From: Staphylococcus pseudoxylosus
GTDB taxonomy: Bacteria; Bacillota; Bacilli; Staphylococcales; Staphylococcaceae
Reading direction: 5' to 3'
NCBI RefSeq assembly: GCF_003697915.1
Contig: NZ_RCVN01000004.1
Span: 124,001-188,000, forward strand
DNA length: 64,000 nt
In this document: positions 53,662-64,000 of the stretch, in pieces
Layout of the letters: each line of letters starts with the position of its first letter
Position numbering within the stretch: position 1 is the stretch's first letter
Position numbers and translations under genes: made by a program
Notes under the pieces: generated by a model
The model's database searches: none
Told to the model about the DNA's origin: nothing
What the model saw: the letters and a program-made list of their open reading frames with translations, nothing else

Positions 53662-53868
53662 CACACGCTAGCAGCATGTTAAAAACACGTAATCAATCGA
53701 ATTATTTAAGCCACTTTTAAACAATTCGACTTAAGTTTAAAAAAGTATGAGCATACACATAGTTGAGTCAGTCTTATTTAATATTATTTTTCTAAAATGC
53801 TCTTACTCATGGACCTGTTGTTTTAAACAGTCACAATGTAAATAACATTATATTCCAAAATATACAAA

Positions 53869-53920
53869 GGAGTGAACATATGAAATCATAACAGTTACCT
53901 TGATTTCATATGTTCACTCC
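53869..53920. terminator. Long perfect hairpin between convergent genes
   Basis: A perfect 20-bp stem (GGAGTGAACATATGAAATCA) with a 12-base loop, between the zinc-ribbon and GNAT genes. T-tracts on both sides are weak. One arm contains a Shine-Dalgarno-like GGAG followed by ATG and, three codons on, TAA. The rest of the 356-base gap shows no ORF. Confidence 0.6.
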
Positions 53921-54017
53921 TCTTTATAGCTGAATAATAGTCTTAATAAACATTTCCTTATATTGATAGCTCATGCATACATCAATCACAATCTAAGAAT
54001 ATACAATTTTCAATAAC

Positions 54018-54545
54018 TTAAATCATAACTTTTTCAAATTTAAAAAACTCAAATTCTTTTTCTACTCCATTCACATCAAACATTTCTTTATAAAATCCTG
54101 TAATGTGAAAATTGCATTTATTTACGTAGAAATGGATATTACGCTTTTCAAAATAAGGTGTATGTAATTCCCAAACTTTAGTTTCTGGAAAATGATTTTC
54201 AATCGCTTTCCAAACTTTAGTTCCAATCCCTTTTCCGTGTACATTGTCATTAATATATAATGTATCGACATGGTTTCTGTTATTTTCTTTATCTATTTCA
54301 AAGATAGCACCACCAATATTCTCACCATTTAAATAAAAATAATAAATATGGGCGTTATCTGAATAAAAAGATTCATTATAATCTTGTTCTGATGGAACTG
54401 GTGCAAAATTTTCTGGATGTGCTTGTTCAGGGAATGTTTCTTTAAGCCCTTTCAAAAATGACAATGAAGATTGTTTTTTGAAAGCTTCGAATTCATCCTT
54501 TTTAACGCGTGCTAATTGTATTTCGCTAAGTCTCTGCTCTGTCAC
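54018..54545 (-). CDS. GNAT-family N-acetyltransferase
   Basis: 175 residues from GTG 54545 (MTEQRLSEIQ), 10 bases after GAGGGG; a TTG at 54563 would include that site. GNAT core with YYFYLNGENIGGAIFEI, HVDTLYINDNVHGKGIGTKVWKAIENH (acetyl-CoA loop GKGIGT near residue 120), and a C-terminal FYVNKCNFHITGFYKEMF. The acceptor is unknown. It lies downstream of sufB but across a terminator. Confidence 0.83.
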   Translation of the reverse strand: MTEQRLSEIQLARVKKDEFEAFKKQSSLSFLKGLKETFPEQAHPENFAPVPSEQDYNESFYSDNAHIYYFYLNGENIGGAIFEIDKENNRNHVDTLYINDNVHGKGIGTKVWKAIENHFPETKVWELHTPYFEKRNIHFYVNKCNFHITGFYKEMFDVNGVEKEFEFFKFEKVMI

Positions 54546-54615
54546 GTATATTACTCCCCTCAAAAAAGTAAAAGCTATGAGTTCATTAATATTTTGTTAT
54601 TTTCAAAATAAAAAA

Positions 54616-54681
54616 CACGAAATGATACGTAATTTTAACAACATTTAAAGATAAATGCTATCAATTTAGTATCACTTCGTG
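54616..54681 (-). terminator. suf operon terminator
   Basis: CACGAAATGATAC pairs with GTATCACTTCGTG (one wobble) around a long loop; followed on the minus strand by TTTTTTATTTTG. Confidence 0.7.
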
Positions 54682-54719
54682 CTTTTAATATTATCCAACG
54701 GTGATTTCAATGGTTAAAT

Positions 54720-56117
54720 TTAACCGATTGAACCTTCCATTTCAAATTTAATTAAACGGTTCATCTCTACCGCATATTCCATCGGTAATTCTTTTGTAAA
54801 TGGTTCAATGAAGCCCATTACAATCATTTCAGTCGCTTCTTCTTCAGAAATACCACGACTCATCAAGTAGAATAATTGTTCTTCAGATACTTTTGAAACT
54901 TTCGCTTCATGTTCTAAAGAAATATTATCATTGAATACTTCGTTGTAAGGAATTGTATCTGAAGTAGATTCATTATCTAAGATTAAAGTATCACATTCGA
55001 TGTTTGAACGTGCACCCTTAGCTTTACGTCCAAAGTGAACGATACCACGATAAACAACTTTACCGCCATCTTTAGAAATTGATTTAGAAACAATTGTTGA
55101 AGAAGTATTTGGCGCTTTATGAATCATCTTAGCACCAGCATCTTGTACTTGTCCTTTACCTGCAAATGCAATAGATAAAGTACTTCCTTTGGCACCTTCA
55201 CCCATCAATACACAGTTAGGGTATTTCATCGTTAATTTAGAACCTAAGTTACCGTCAACCCATTCCATGTTACCATTCTCATGAACTAACGTACGTTTTG
55301 TAACTAAGTTATAAACGTTGTTTGCCCAGTTTTGGATTGTTGTGTAACGAACATGTGCGTCTTTATGAACGATGATTTCAACTACTGCTGAGTGAAGAGA
55401 GCTTGTTGAGTAAACAGGAGCTGTACAACCTTCAACATAGTTAACAGATGCGCCTTCATCAGCGATGATTAATGTACGTTCAAATTGTCCCATATTTTCA
55501 GAGTTAATACGGAAATATGCTTGTAATGGTGTATCTAATTTAATGTTTTTAGGTACATAAATAAATGAACCACCAGACCAAACAGCTGAGTTTAATGCTG
55601 AGAACTTGTTGTCAGCAGCAGGCACAACTGTTGAGAAATATTGTCTGAATAACTCTTCGTTTTCTCTTAATGCACTATCTGTATCTTTAAAGATAATTCC
55701 TTTATCTTCAAGTTCTTTTTCCATATTATGGTAAACAACTTCAGATTCATATTGTGCAGAAACACCAGCAAGGTATTTTTGTTCTGCTTCAGGAATACCT
55801 AATTTATCAAACGTACGTTTGATTTCTTCAGGTACTTCATCCCATGAACGTTCTGTATTTTCAGATGGTTTAACATAGTAAGTGATATCATCGAAGTCCA
55901 ATTCAGATAAATCTCCACCCCATTGTGGCATCGGCATTTTGTAGAATTGTTTTAATGATTTCAATCTATAGTTAAGCATCCATTCTGGTTCATCTTTCAT
56001 GCTTGAGATTTCACGGACAATATTTTCCGTCAAACCACGTTCTGATCTAAAAATGGAAACATCTTCATCATGGAAACCATATTGATAATCCCCAACATCA
56101 GGTGCTTTTTTAGCCAT
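54720..56117 (-). CDS. sufB: SufB, Fe-S scaffold complex subunit
   Basis: Scaffold on which new Fe-S clusters are built, working with SufC and SufD. It is 465 residues, typical length. Conserved segments are [26 protein letters not shown] near residue 180, NYVEGCTAP near 230 with a conserved Cys, and the C-terminal [37 protein letters not shown] precedes the ATG. It is last in sufCDSUB, 178 bases after sufU. Confidence 0.96.
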   Translation of the reverse strand: MAKKAPDVGDYQYGFHDEDVSIFRSERGLTENIVREISSMKDEPEWMLNYRLKSLKQFYKMPMPQWGGDLSELDFDDITYYVKPSENTERSWDEVPEEIKRTFDKLGIPEAEQKYLAGVSAQYESEVVYHNMEKELEDKGIIFKDTDSALRENEELFRQYFSTVVPAADNKFSALNSAVWSGGSFIYVPKNIKLDTPLQAYFRINSENMGQFERTLIIADEGASVNYVEGCTAPVYSTSSLHSAVVEIIVHKDAHVRYTTIQNWANNVYNLVTKRTLVHENGNMEWVDGNLGSKLTMKYPNCVLMGEGAKGSTLSIAFAGKGQVQDAGAKMIHKAPNTSSTIVSKSISKDGGKVVYRGIVHFGRKAKGARSNIECDTLILDNESTSDTIPYNEVFNDNISLEHEAKVSKVSEEQLFYLMSRGISEEEATEMIVMGFIEPFTKELPMEYAVEMNRLIKFEMEGSIG

Positions 56118-56295
56118 TTAAATCACTCCTTTTATATATTAAAAACGACTTACGTGCAAAATCATTTGTGTATTACTTTTTATATGCTGTTAAATAGGCA
56201 ATGTATTAAACCTTTAACTACATTAGATATCATGTTGTAATCCCTAGTTTGAATGGAATTTTACACATTGTCAATGCATCAACTTCAGTTTAATC

Positions 56296-58027
<1,732 letters not shown>

Positions 58028-58047
58028 TCAGTCACAATTGATAGATC

Positions 58048-58075
58048 GTTATACTATCTTTGTCGCTACGGTCAA
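58048..58075 (-). promoter_or_regulatory. Possible internal promoter for sufSUB
   Basis: On the minus strand TTGACC, 16 bases, TATAAC, in the gap between sufD and sufS. A reasonable sigma-A match about 65 bases before the sufS start. Confidence 0.35.
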
Positions 58076-58124
58076 AATTGGACTTCCCGCTTTAATTACT
58101 ATTGTCTTAACTTCAATTTTAAGT

Positions 58125-59432
58125 CTATTTATTTACTTTTAATTCAATTACTTCACGTAATTGACGTTTAACATCTTCAATTGGTAGTTCACGAACTACT
58201 GGATCTAAGAAACCATGAATAACTAGGCGCTCTGCTTCTTGACGAGAAATACCACGACTCATTAAGTAGTATAATTGCTCTGGGTCAACGCGACCAACTG
58301 AAGCTGCGTGTCCTGCTTCTACATCATCTTCATCAATTAATAAAATTGGATTAGCATCCCCACGAGCATTTTCAGATAACATCAATACACGAGATTCTTG
58401 GTTAGCATTTGATTTAGCGCCACCATGTTTGATGTAACCAATACCATTAAATACTGTTGAGGCACCTTCAAGCATAACACCATGTTTTAAAATATAGCCA
58501 TTTGTTTCTTTACCATATTGTACAATTTTTGATGTTAAATTAACTTTTTGGCTACCTGTACCAACAACAACAGATTTTAATTCACTTTCTGAACGGTCAC
58601 CAATTAAATTAGTTGTATTATCAATAATCTGGCTACCTTCATTCATAAGTCCAAGTGCCCAATTAATTGTAGCATCTGCTTGAGTAACACCACGGCGGAT
58701 AATATGACCAGTAAAGCCTTTATCTAAATAATCTACAGAACCATAAGTGATTTTTGAGTTTGCTCCTGCATTTACTTCTGAAATGATATTCAATTGGTTG
58801 CCTTCGCCACTAGCATTTGATAGATAGTTTTCAACATATGTCACTTCTGCACTTTCCTCTGTGCTAATAATGACATGATTGTAGAAACTTGCTTGTTCAT
58901 CGTCATGTAAGACAACATACTGAATTGGGTGTTCTACAACTACATTTTTAGGCACATATACAAATACGCCACCGTTTAATAATGCTGTGTGTAATGCTGT
59001 TAATCTGTGTTCATCAACAGTAACAGTTTCATTCATGAAATATTGTTTTACTAAATCTGGATGATTAATTAATGCCTCAGATAAACCTTCAACAATAACG
59101 CCATCATTTTTTGCAGAATCAGAAACTTTAGTAAAAGCCAATGTATTATTATGTTGAATAACCAAATTCTCAGAGTTATCTATATCGATAATATCTTTTA
59201 CTGCTTCTGGTAATTCTTCTAACGTATGGTATACGCTACCTGTTGTTTCGTGTTGCTTAAATGAGTCAAAATCCCATCTGTTAATTTTTGTTTTATCTGG
59301 TTTTGGCATTTCTAAAGTTTCAGTTAATTTTAACGCTTCTTTACGTAATTCTGTTAGCCAAGTAGGTTCATTATGGGCTTGTGAATATTCAACTAGTTGC
59401 GCTTCAGAAATGTTCAAAGTTTCAGTCGTCAT
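58125..59432 (-). CDS. sufD: SufD, Fe-S scaffold complex subunit
   Basis: SufB paralogue that joins SufB and SufC in the assembly complex. It is 435 residues from ATG 59432 (MTTETLN), after GGGAGG; a 54-base upstream extension lacks a site. Segments NGGVFVYVPKNVVVEHPIQYVV near 170 and [29 protein letters not shown] near the C terminus match SufD and mirror those of SufB. Confidence 0.95.
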   Translation of the reverse strand: MTTETLNISEAQLVEYSQAHNEPTWLTELRKEALKLTETLEMPKPDKTKINRWDFDSFKQHETTGSVYHTLEELPEAVKDIIDIDNSENLVIQHNNTLAFTKVSDSAKNDGVIVEGLSEALINHPDLVKQYFMNETVTVDEHRLTALHTALLNGGVFVYVPKNVVVEHPIQYVVLHDDEQASFYNHVIISTEESAEVTYVENYLSNASGEGNQLNIISEVNAGANSKITYGSVDYLDKGFTGHIIRRGVTQADATINWALGLMNEGSQIIDNTTNLIGDRSESELKSVVVGTGSQKVNLTSKIVQYGKETNGYILKHGVMLEGASTVFNGIGYIKHGGAKSNANQESRVLMLSENARGDANPILLIDEDDVEAGHAASVGRVDPEQLYYLMSRGISRQEAERLVIHGFLDPVVRELPIEDVKRQLREVIELKVNK

Positions 59433-59533
59433 ACTTTTTTCCTCCCATTTGATGATTGTATGATTTAATTCATCGGTATAAATCAAGACCTTAAATCTTC
59501 ATCTAAATTAATATGTTTAATATGAATTGAGAC

Positions 59534-60295
59534 TTATTCTGTAGCACCATACTCTTCTTTAACCCATTCGTAACCTTCTTCTTCAAGACGCTTAGCTAAT
59601 TCTGGACCACCAGAAGTAACTACTTTGCCGCCATACATAACGTGAACATGATCAGGCGTAATGTAATTTAATAGACGTTGATAGTGCGTGATAATTAATG
59701 AGCCAAATTCGTCTCCACGCATTTGGTTGATCCCTTTAGAAACAACTTTTAATGCATCAATATCTAAACCTGAGTCAATTTCATCTAAAATAGCGAATTT
59801 TGGTTCTAACATCATTAATTGAAGAATTTCATTACGTTTCTTCTCACCGCCAGAGAAACCTTCATTTAAGTAACGTTGTGCCATATCTTGATCGATATCT
59901 AAGTAATCCATTTCTTTATCAAGTTTTTTGATAAATTGCATTAAATTAATTTCTTCACCTTCTTCACGTTTAGCATTTATTGCTGAACGCATGAAGTCTG
60001 CATTTGTTACACCAGTGATTTCTGATGGATACTGCATTGCTAAGAAAAGACCAGCTTTTGCACGTTCGTCAACTTCTAATTCTAAGATATTAACGCCGTC
60101 TAAGATTACTTCCCCTTTTGTTACTTCAAAGCTTGGGTGACCCATGATTGCTGATGATAATGTTGATTTACCAGTACCATTTGGTCCCATAACTGCGTGT
60201 ATTTCACCTGTGTTAATTGTTAAATTAACACCCTTTAGAATCTCTTTATCTTCTATAGACACATGTAGGTCTTTAATTTCTAATGTTGATGGCAT
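59534..60295 (-). CDS. sufC: SufC, ABC-type ATPase of Fe-S assembly
   Basis: Soluble ATPase that drives conformational change in the SufBCD scaffold. It is 253 residues with Walker A GPNGTGKST near residue 37, signature FSGGEKKRNEIL near 147, and Walker B FAILDEIDSGLD near 170. CGGAGGG precedes the ATG. It is first in the operon. A likely -10 (TATAAT, minus strand 60397-60392) lies about 100 bases upstream. Confidence 0.96.
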   Translation of the reverse strand: MPSTLEIKDLHVSIEDKEILKGVNLTINTGEIHAVMGPNGTGKSTLSSAIMGHPSFEVTKGEVILDGVNILELEVDERAKAGLFLAMQYPSEITGVTNADFMRSAINAKREEGEEINLMQFIKKLDKEMDYLDIDQDMAQRYLNEGFSGGEKKRNEILQLMMLEPKFAILDEIDSGLDIDALKVVSKGINQMRGDEFGSLIITHYQRLLNYITPDHVHVMYGGKVVTSGGPELAKRLEEEGYEWVKEEYGATE

Positions 60296-60659
60296 ACATA
60301 TTCCCTCCGTATTATATGATATGTTTTTCCTATCTAGTTTATAATAATTTTAATCTGCAGTCAAAAGACTGAGCACTTGTTACATCATCTAATTATAACG
60401 TAGTTATATATGAATATAAACCTTTTCTAGTGCTAAATTAAAATCGTTATTAAAACACAATAATTTTCGATAATAATACTATGATTTCTGTAAATGATAA
60501 AAGCATCCTTAATGTTCTCAATACATTAAATACTCTTTTTCATATTAATTCGCATTATAAATATGGTATCTACATCATTTAGTTTCTTTGTGTTTATAAT
60601 ATTGTATTTCACTTTTTTATGCTAATATCATTACTACATTATTAAAAAAGGAGAAAGAT
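60296..60659. other. Divergent intergenic region, sufC/DUF368 gene
   Basis: 364 bases. On the minus strand TTTATA, 17 bases, TATAAT (-10 at 60392-60397) is the best sufC promoter candidate. I see no operator such as a Fur or Rex box. Confidence 0.4.
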
Positions 60660-61508
60660 ATGTCAAAAATTAAATGGTCTAATTTACGGAAAGGTTTTGC
60701 AATGGGTACGACTGATTTAGTCCCCGGAGTAAGTGGCGGAACAATTGCACTGTTGCTAGGTATCTATGATGATTTCATACGTTCCGTTAGTGGGATTTTT
60801 TCAAAACGGTTTTGGGAAAGTCTGAAATTCTTAATTCCTATTGGTCTAGGTATGGTTATCGCAATTGGAGTATTAAGTAAACTCATTAATTACTTACTCA
60901 GTACACACACAGTACCAACAATGTTCTTTTTTGTTGGGCTTATCGGGGGAATTATTCCTTACCTATTGAAAACGTCTAAATTCAAGCAAACGTTTAGTAT
61001 ACAGCATTATATATTATTGTTATTAGGTATCGTTATTATTGTAGTTATTACATTACTCAATAACGGAGATAAGCACGCTGGTGAAACTTTAACATTAAAT
61101 TCTTGTTTAATAATCAAATATTTTATAGCAGGTATGTGTGCTTCTAGTGCCATGTTATTACCTGGCATTTCAGGTTCATTCATGTTACTCGTCTTTGGCG
61201 TTTATGGCACAGTAATGTTTGCTATTTCAGAATTCATGTCTTTAAACTTTGCGGCAATACCTGTTTTATTAACTGTAGGTTTGGGTGTGATTTGCGGATT
61301 TTTATTCTCAAGTAAATTAATTCAGTATCTACTATCCTATTATACCTTTCTCACATACGCGCTTATTATAGGTTTTGTAGTTGGCTCACTTTACGCCGTG
61401 TTCCCAGGACTACCTGGTACATTTATAACTTGGATAATTTCAATCATCACACTTATATTAGGATTTGTTATTAGTTTTAAACTAGGAAAAATTACAGCAA
61501 ATGACTAA
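60660..61508 (+). CDS. popT: DUF368 membrane protein, PopT-type polyprenyl-phosphate transporter
   Basis: 282 residues, eight or more membrane helices in two related halves, each with a glycine-rich re-entrant motif: TTDLVPGVSGGTIALLLGIYD near residue 17 and SAMLLPGISGSFMLLVFGVYG near 163. This DUF368 signature defines a family shown in recent work (including in S. aureus) to return undecaprenyl phosphate across the membrane for cell-wall and teichoic acid synthesis. AAAGGAGAA precedes the ATG. Transcribed divergently from the suf operon. The VTT protein at 8.5 kb belongs to the other superfamily with such transporters. Confidence 0.86.
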   Translation: MSKIKWSNLRKGFAMGTTDLVPGVSGGTIALLLGIYDDFIRSVSGIFSKRFWESLKFLIPIGLGMVIAIGVLSKLINYLLSTHTVPTMFFFVGLIGGIIPYLLKTSKFKQTFSIQHYILLLLGIVIIVVITLLNNGDKHAGETLTLNSCLIIKYFIAGMCASSAMLLPGISGSFMLLVFGVYGTVMFAISEFMSLNFAAIPVLLTVGLGVICGFLFSSKLIQYLLSYYTFLTYALIIGFVVGSLYAVFPGLPGTFITWIISIITLILGFVISFKLGKITAND

Positions 61509-61690
61509 TGATTTTTAATTTGTATCCTATTTGACTACAAATTAAACTCATAGTCATTCAATTTATCGTTCAACTACGTTATTTCACATAAAGTAATTCT
61601 TTACACTAGCTATGAACTCGTACTTTTTATATAATAGAATACCAATCAGAAATGATTGAATAACAACATATCGGAGGAATTAATTAATTT

Positions 61691-62719
61691 TTGGGGACCT
61701 TTATTAGTTTAATTATATTTATTTTATTATTGGTGTTAACCGCATTCTTTGTGGCGACAGAATTCGCAATCGTTAAAGTTCGAACATCTAGGATTAACTC
61801 ACTTGCGAATGGAAACAATAAAAAAGCAGTTGCCGCACAAAAAGTAGTTTCACACTTAGATGAATATTTAGCTGCTTGTCAACTTGGCATTACAATTACA
61901 GCTTTAGGTATTGGTATGGTCGGTGAATCTACCTTTGAGTTTTTATTACATCCTATTTTTAGTAGTTTAGGCCTTTCAGAAACAATGATTCACATATTCA
62001 CATTAATTAGTGCGTTTGTAATTGCAACTTATTTACACGTGGTTGTCGGTGAAATGGCACCTAAAACAATTGCAATTCAAAAAGCTGAACAAATCACATT
62101 GCTAATCGCTAAGCCAATTATCATGTTTTACAAATTATTTTATCCATTTATTTACATTCTTAACGGCTCGGCAAGATTAATTTTAAAAATGTTTGGCATG
62201 CAACCTGCTAAAGAAAGTGAATTATATCATTCAGAAGAAGAATTAAAACTATTAATTAAAGAAAGTCATGAAGGTGGAGAAATTTCAGAAAATGAGTTAA
62301 CACACATTAATCGTGCTTTCGCGTTTGATGAAATGAAAATTGCAGACGGATACTTGCCACTTGAAAAAGTCTCAGTTGTTGATATCAATAGTAATATTGA
62401 CGAAACTAAAGCATATGTAAGTAATGCAAACTACACAAGATTTCCTGTAATTAAAGACAACTCTACACAAATTGTAGGTTATATACATGCAAAAGATCTA
62501 TTAAGTAATGATATCAACTCGCTTAAGGATATTACTCATAAGATTCTTAAGATCAAATTAAATTCAAAATATCATCAAGTCTTAGAGCAAATGAAATCAC
62601 ACCAAATTCATATCGCTCTAGTGGAAGACGAACAACAAAACCCACTTGGCATAATCACAATGGAAAACATCTTAGAAAATATTGTCGGTGATATTAAAGA
62701 CGAATACGATCAATCTTAA
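61691..62719 (+). CDS. CNNM/CorC-type membrane protein, second copy
   Basis: 342 residues. DUF21 domain (FFVATEFAIVKVRTSRI near residue 18, GITITALGIGMVGE near 65, HVVVGEMAPKTIAIQ near 118), then a CBS pair (about 205-335), ending without a full CorC C-terminal domain. Likely in Mg2+ or divalent-cation homeostasis. The only possible start is TTG 61691: an in-frame TAA is at 61685-61687 and no ATG follows early. The Shine-Dalgarno GGAGG (61673-61677) is 13 bases away, longer than usual. It probably follows popT as a separate unit and ends in a clear terminator. Confidence 0.86.
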   Translation: MGTFISLIIFILLLVLTAFFVATEFAIVKVRTSRINSLANGNNKKAVAAQKVVSHLDEYLAACQLGITITALGIGMVGESTFEFLLHPIFSSLGLSETMIHIFTLISAFVIATYLHVVVGEMAPKTIAIQKAEQITLLIAKPIIMFYKLFYPFIYILNGSARLILKMFGMQPAKESELYHSEEELKLLIKESHEGGEISENELTHINRAFAFDEMKIADGYLPLEKVSVVDINSNIDETKAYVSNANYTRFPVIKDNSTQIVGYIHAKDLLSNDINSLKDITHKILKIKLNSKYHQVLEQMKSHQIHIALVEDEQQNPLGIITMENILENIVGDIKDEYDQS

Positions 62720-62743
62720 TAATCAAAATAAGTACAAATGATT

Positions 62744-62774
62744 CCGAGGCATAAATGAATGTCTCGGTTTTTTT
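62744..62774 (+). terminator. Terminator of the second CNNM gene
   Basis: CCGAGGCAT pairs with ATGTCTCGG and is followed by seven T residues. A GAGACAT-family member. Confidence 0.8.
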
Positions 62775-62954
62775 ATGTATTTAACTATCAATTCTTGTTG
62801 TTAAAATTTCAAAAAGAAATACTAAAGTTACTGCTAAATATCTTTGTGACTATTAAATTTTTATACTGGAATTATTATTGTAAAAAATTGATTTCCGTAA
62901 CTATAGCTCATGAGAATTTTTATTCAATTTTTATCAAGTGAAGTATCACAAATA

Positions 62955-63029
62955 AAACCCGACACATAACTTATATACGTTTTCACCTATGATTGAAATG
63001 AAAATGCATATAACATAATTGTCGGGTTT
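62955..63029 (-). terminator. Long imperfect hairpin, possible terminator
   Basis: AAACCCGACA pairs with TGTCGGGTTT, with further imperfect inner pairing; the minus strand continues TTTTATTTG. It is 310 bases beyond the nearest minus-strand gene, so it may end a long 3' leader or an unannotated RNA. Confidence 0.5.
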
Positions 63030-63339
63030 AATAATGATCAATATCAATAGCGAAAATGATATTTCATTCATATAATATATCCATAAATAGAGCTCTAAGA
63101 AGATTCCTGTCTCTAATTATTTTAAGCTCTCCCATTACAGTTAAAATTAACAATTTGAAACTAATAACATTAAATATTCAAAGTAACCGTATTATCTTTT
63201 GCATTTAACTTAGCAAATATATTAATTAAAACTTAATTGTATTTTACACCTTAGAATTGTTCAATTCAAACTTAACTGCTAGGAAATACTTTATTACGCT
63301 TTCTATTAGTATTAAATCTAAACACTAATTAGTTTCAAC
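63030..63339. other. Gene-free stretch
   Basis: Very AT-rich, no ORF of note on either strand. Could be the 3' untranslated region of the small membrane-protein gene or an RNA gene ending at the hairpin 62955-63029; neither can be shown from sequence. Confidence 0.35.
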
Positions 63340-63513
63340 CTATTTTTTGAAATTCTTATCAAACCAAAGTAAATAGACGATAGCACCAACTGGTACACCG
63401 ACCAATGGCGTTGTAACCAAACTTACAACAAACATACAGGCTATAATCGTTAATACATCATTAGTACGCCACTTTTTATTTAATAAGTAATTCCACATTT
63501 CTTTTAGACTCAT
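63340..63513 (-). CDS. 57-residue small membrane protein
   Basis: Translated by eye: starts MSLKEMWNYLLNKKW, then a membrane segment (VLTIIACMFVVSLVTTPLVG), a second short one (VPVGAIVYLLWF) and a basic end DKNFKK. AAGGAGTGG is 6 bases before ATG 63513, a near-ideal ribosome site, which makes it a real gene despite its size. I do not recognise a function. The transcript may run to the hairpin at 62955-63029. Confidence 0.75.
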   Translation of the reverse strand: MSLKEMWNYLLNKKWRTNDVLTIIACMFVVSLVTTPLVGVPVGAIVYLLWFDKNFKK

Positions 63514-64000
63514 TTAAATCCACTCCTTAATATTTAAAAGTCATTTATTAATCAGATGCGTTTTAATAAAATCACTCGTTTAACTTTAAAATTTTTATTT
63601 CAAGATATTTGTAGTTATCATTTAAAATTCAATACATTGATTCATTCATATTTTAATTTAGATAACTGTGCTAATTGTAAAATTAAGCTATTTTAAAAAA
63701 TATCTATCATCCGAAAATAGCTCAAGTATCAAAACGGCATCAATTCAATATTGTTGATAATTTAATGATAACACGTAATAAAGTAGATAAAACTAACATT
63801 GTTGTCACTTTTTAAATAGTTTAATTAATTAGGAATATGACTTATACGCCTCTACTAAATACTCAAAATCTTAAAAAACACTAACTACCCAACCTAATGA
63901 ATAGTTTGTGCTTTTTATTTTTATAGGTTCTTTAACAAAGTTAACACAATATTACTCTTTAGCCATTACGGTATAGAGGATAATAAATATTCCACTATTA
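63514..64000. other. Gene-free right end
   Basis: 487 bases of AT-rich sequence with the presumed promoter of the 57-residue gene. I find no ORF, hairpin or repeat that I can support; a gene might begin beyond the edge. Confidence 0.4.

Noticed and set aside
62759..62941. 60-codon open frame after the second CNNM gene
   Set aside because: Starts inside the terminator, lacks a Shine-Dalgarno, and consists of AT-rich codons typical of non-coding DNA.

Overview
The window is low-GC Firmicutes chromosome. Gene content, gene order and protein sequences point to a Staphylococcus. Marker features are addAB (rexAB) beside an spsA/spsB pair, a seven-gene mnh antiporter operon, dltXABCD, and sufCDSUB. 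Most of it matches the core-genome block I know from S. aureus, but several proteins and one inserted gene differ from S. aureus. A coagulase-negative species, perhaps near the saprophyticus group, is the likeliest source; that species guess is inference. I see no prophage, insertion sequence, CRISPR array, tRNA or rRNA.

Layout. 1-7020: addA (cut by the left edge) and addB, DNA-end processing. 7347-9060: active signal peptidase SpsB, its inactive paralogue SpsA, and a VTT-domain membrane protein. 9533-13775: pgi, then divergent argGH. 14004-19197: glpQ, then gudB, rocD and an OYE-type flavoenzyme on the minus strand; gudB carries a perfect cre (CcpA) site. 19.2-20.5 kb: a dispersed repeat (copy 1), a small membrane protein and an S1-domain protein. 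21-28 kb: cyclophilin, KapB and mnhABCDEFG. 28.1-29.4 kb: a flavoprotein with a perfect Zur-type operator on its promoter. 29.5-37.8 kb: hotdog thioesterase, YuiF-type antiporter, leucyl aminopeptidase, Ndh, an A-type Fe-S carrier, two small conserved proteins, a second NDH-2-like protein and Nfu. 38-42.2 kb: the dlt operon including the often-missed dltX. 42.2-43.25 kb: the dlt promoter and repeat copy 2. 43.25-53.7 kb: housekeeping genes (2-hydroxyacid dehydrogenase, HAD phosphatase, HepT-like protein, YutD, lipoyl synthase, YunD/E/F, nitronate monooxygenase, CNNM protein, zinc-ribbon protein). 54-60.3 kb: a GNAT protein and the suf operon. 60.6-64 kb: a DUF368 polyprenyl-phosphate transporter (PopT family), a second CNNM protein and a 57-residue membrane protein.

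Themes. Fe-S cluster and redox genes are concentrated here: suf, Nfu, the A-type carrier, lipA, Ndh, and AddB with its cluster cysteines. Cell-envelope functions recur (dlt, SpsB, PopT, VTT). Nearly every transcription unit ends in a clear hairpin, and at least eight of these share a GAGACAT-like core, so they look like one sequence family. The two items I find most worth following are the Zur-box flavoprotein and the two-copy structured repeat.
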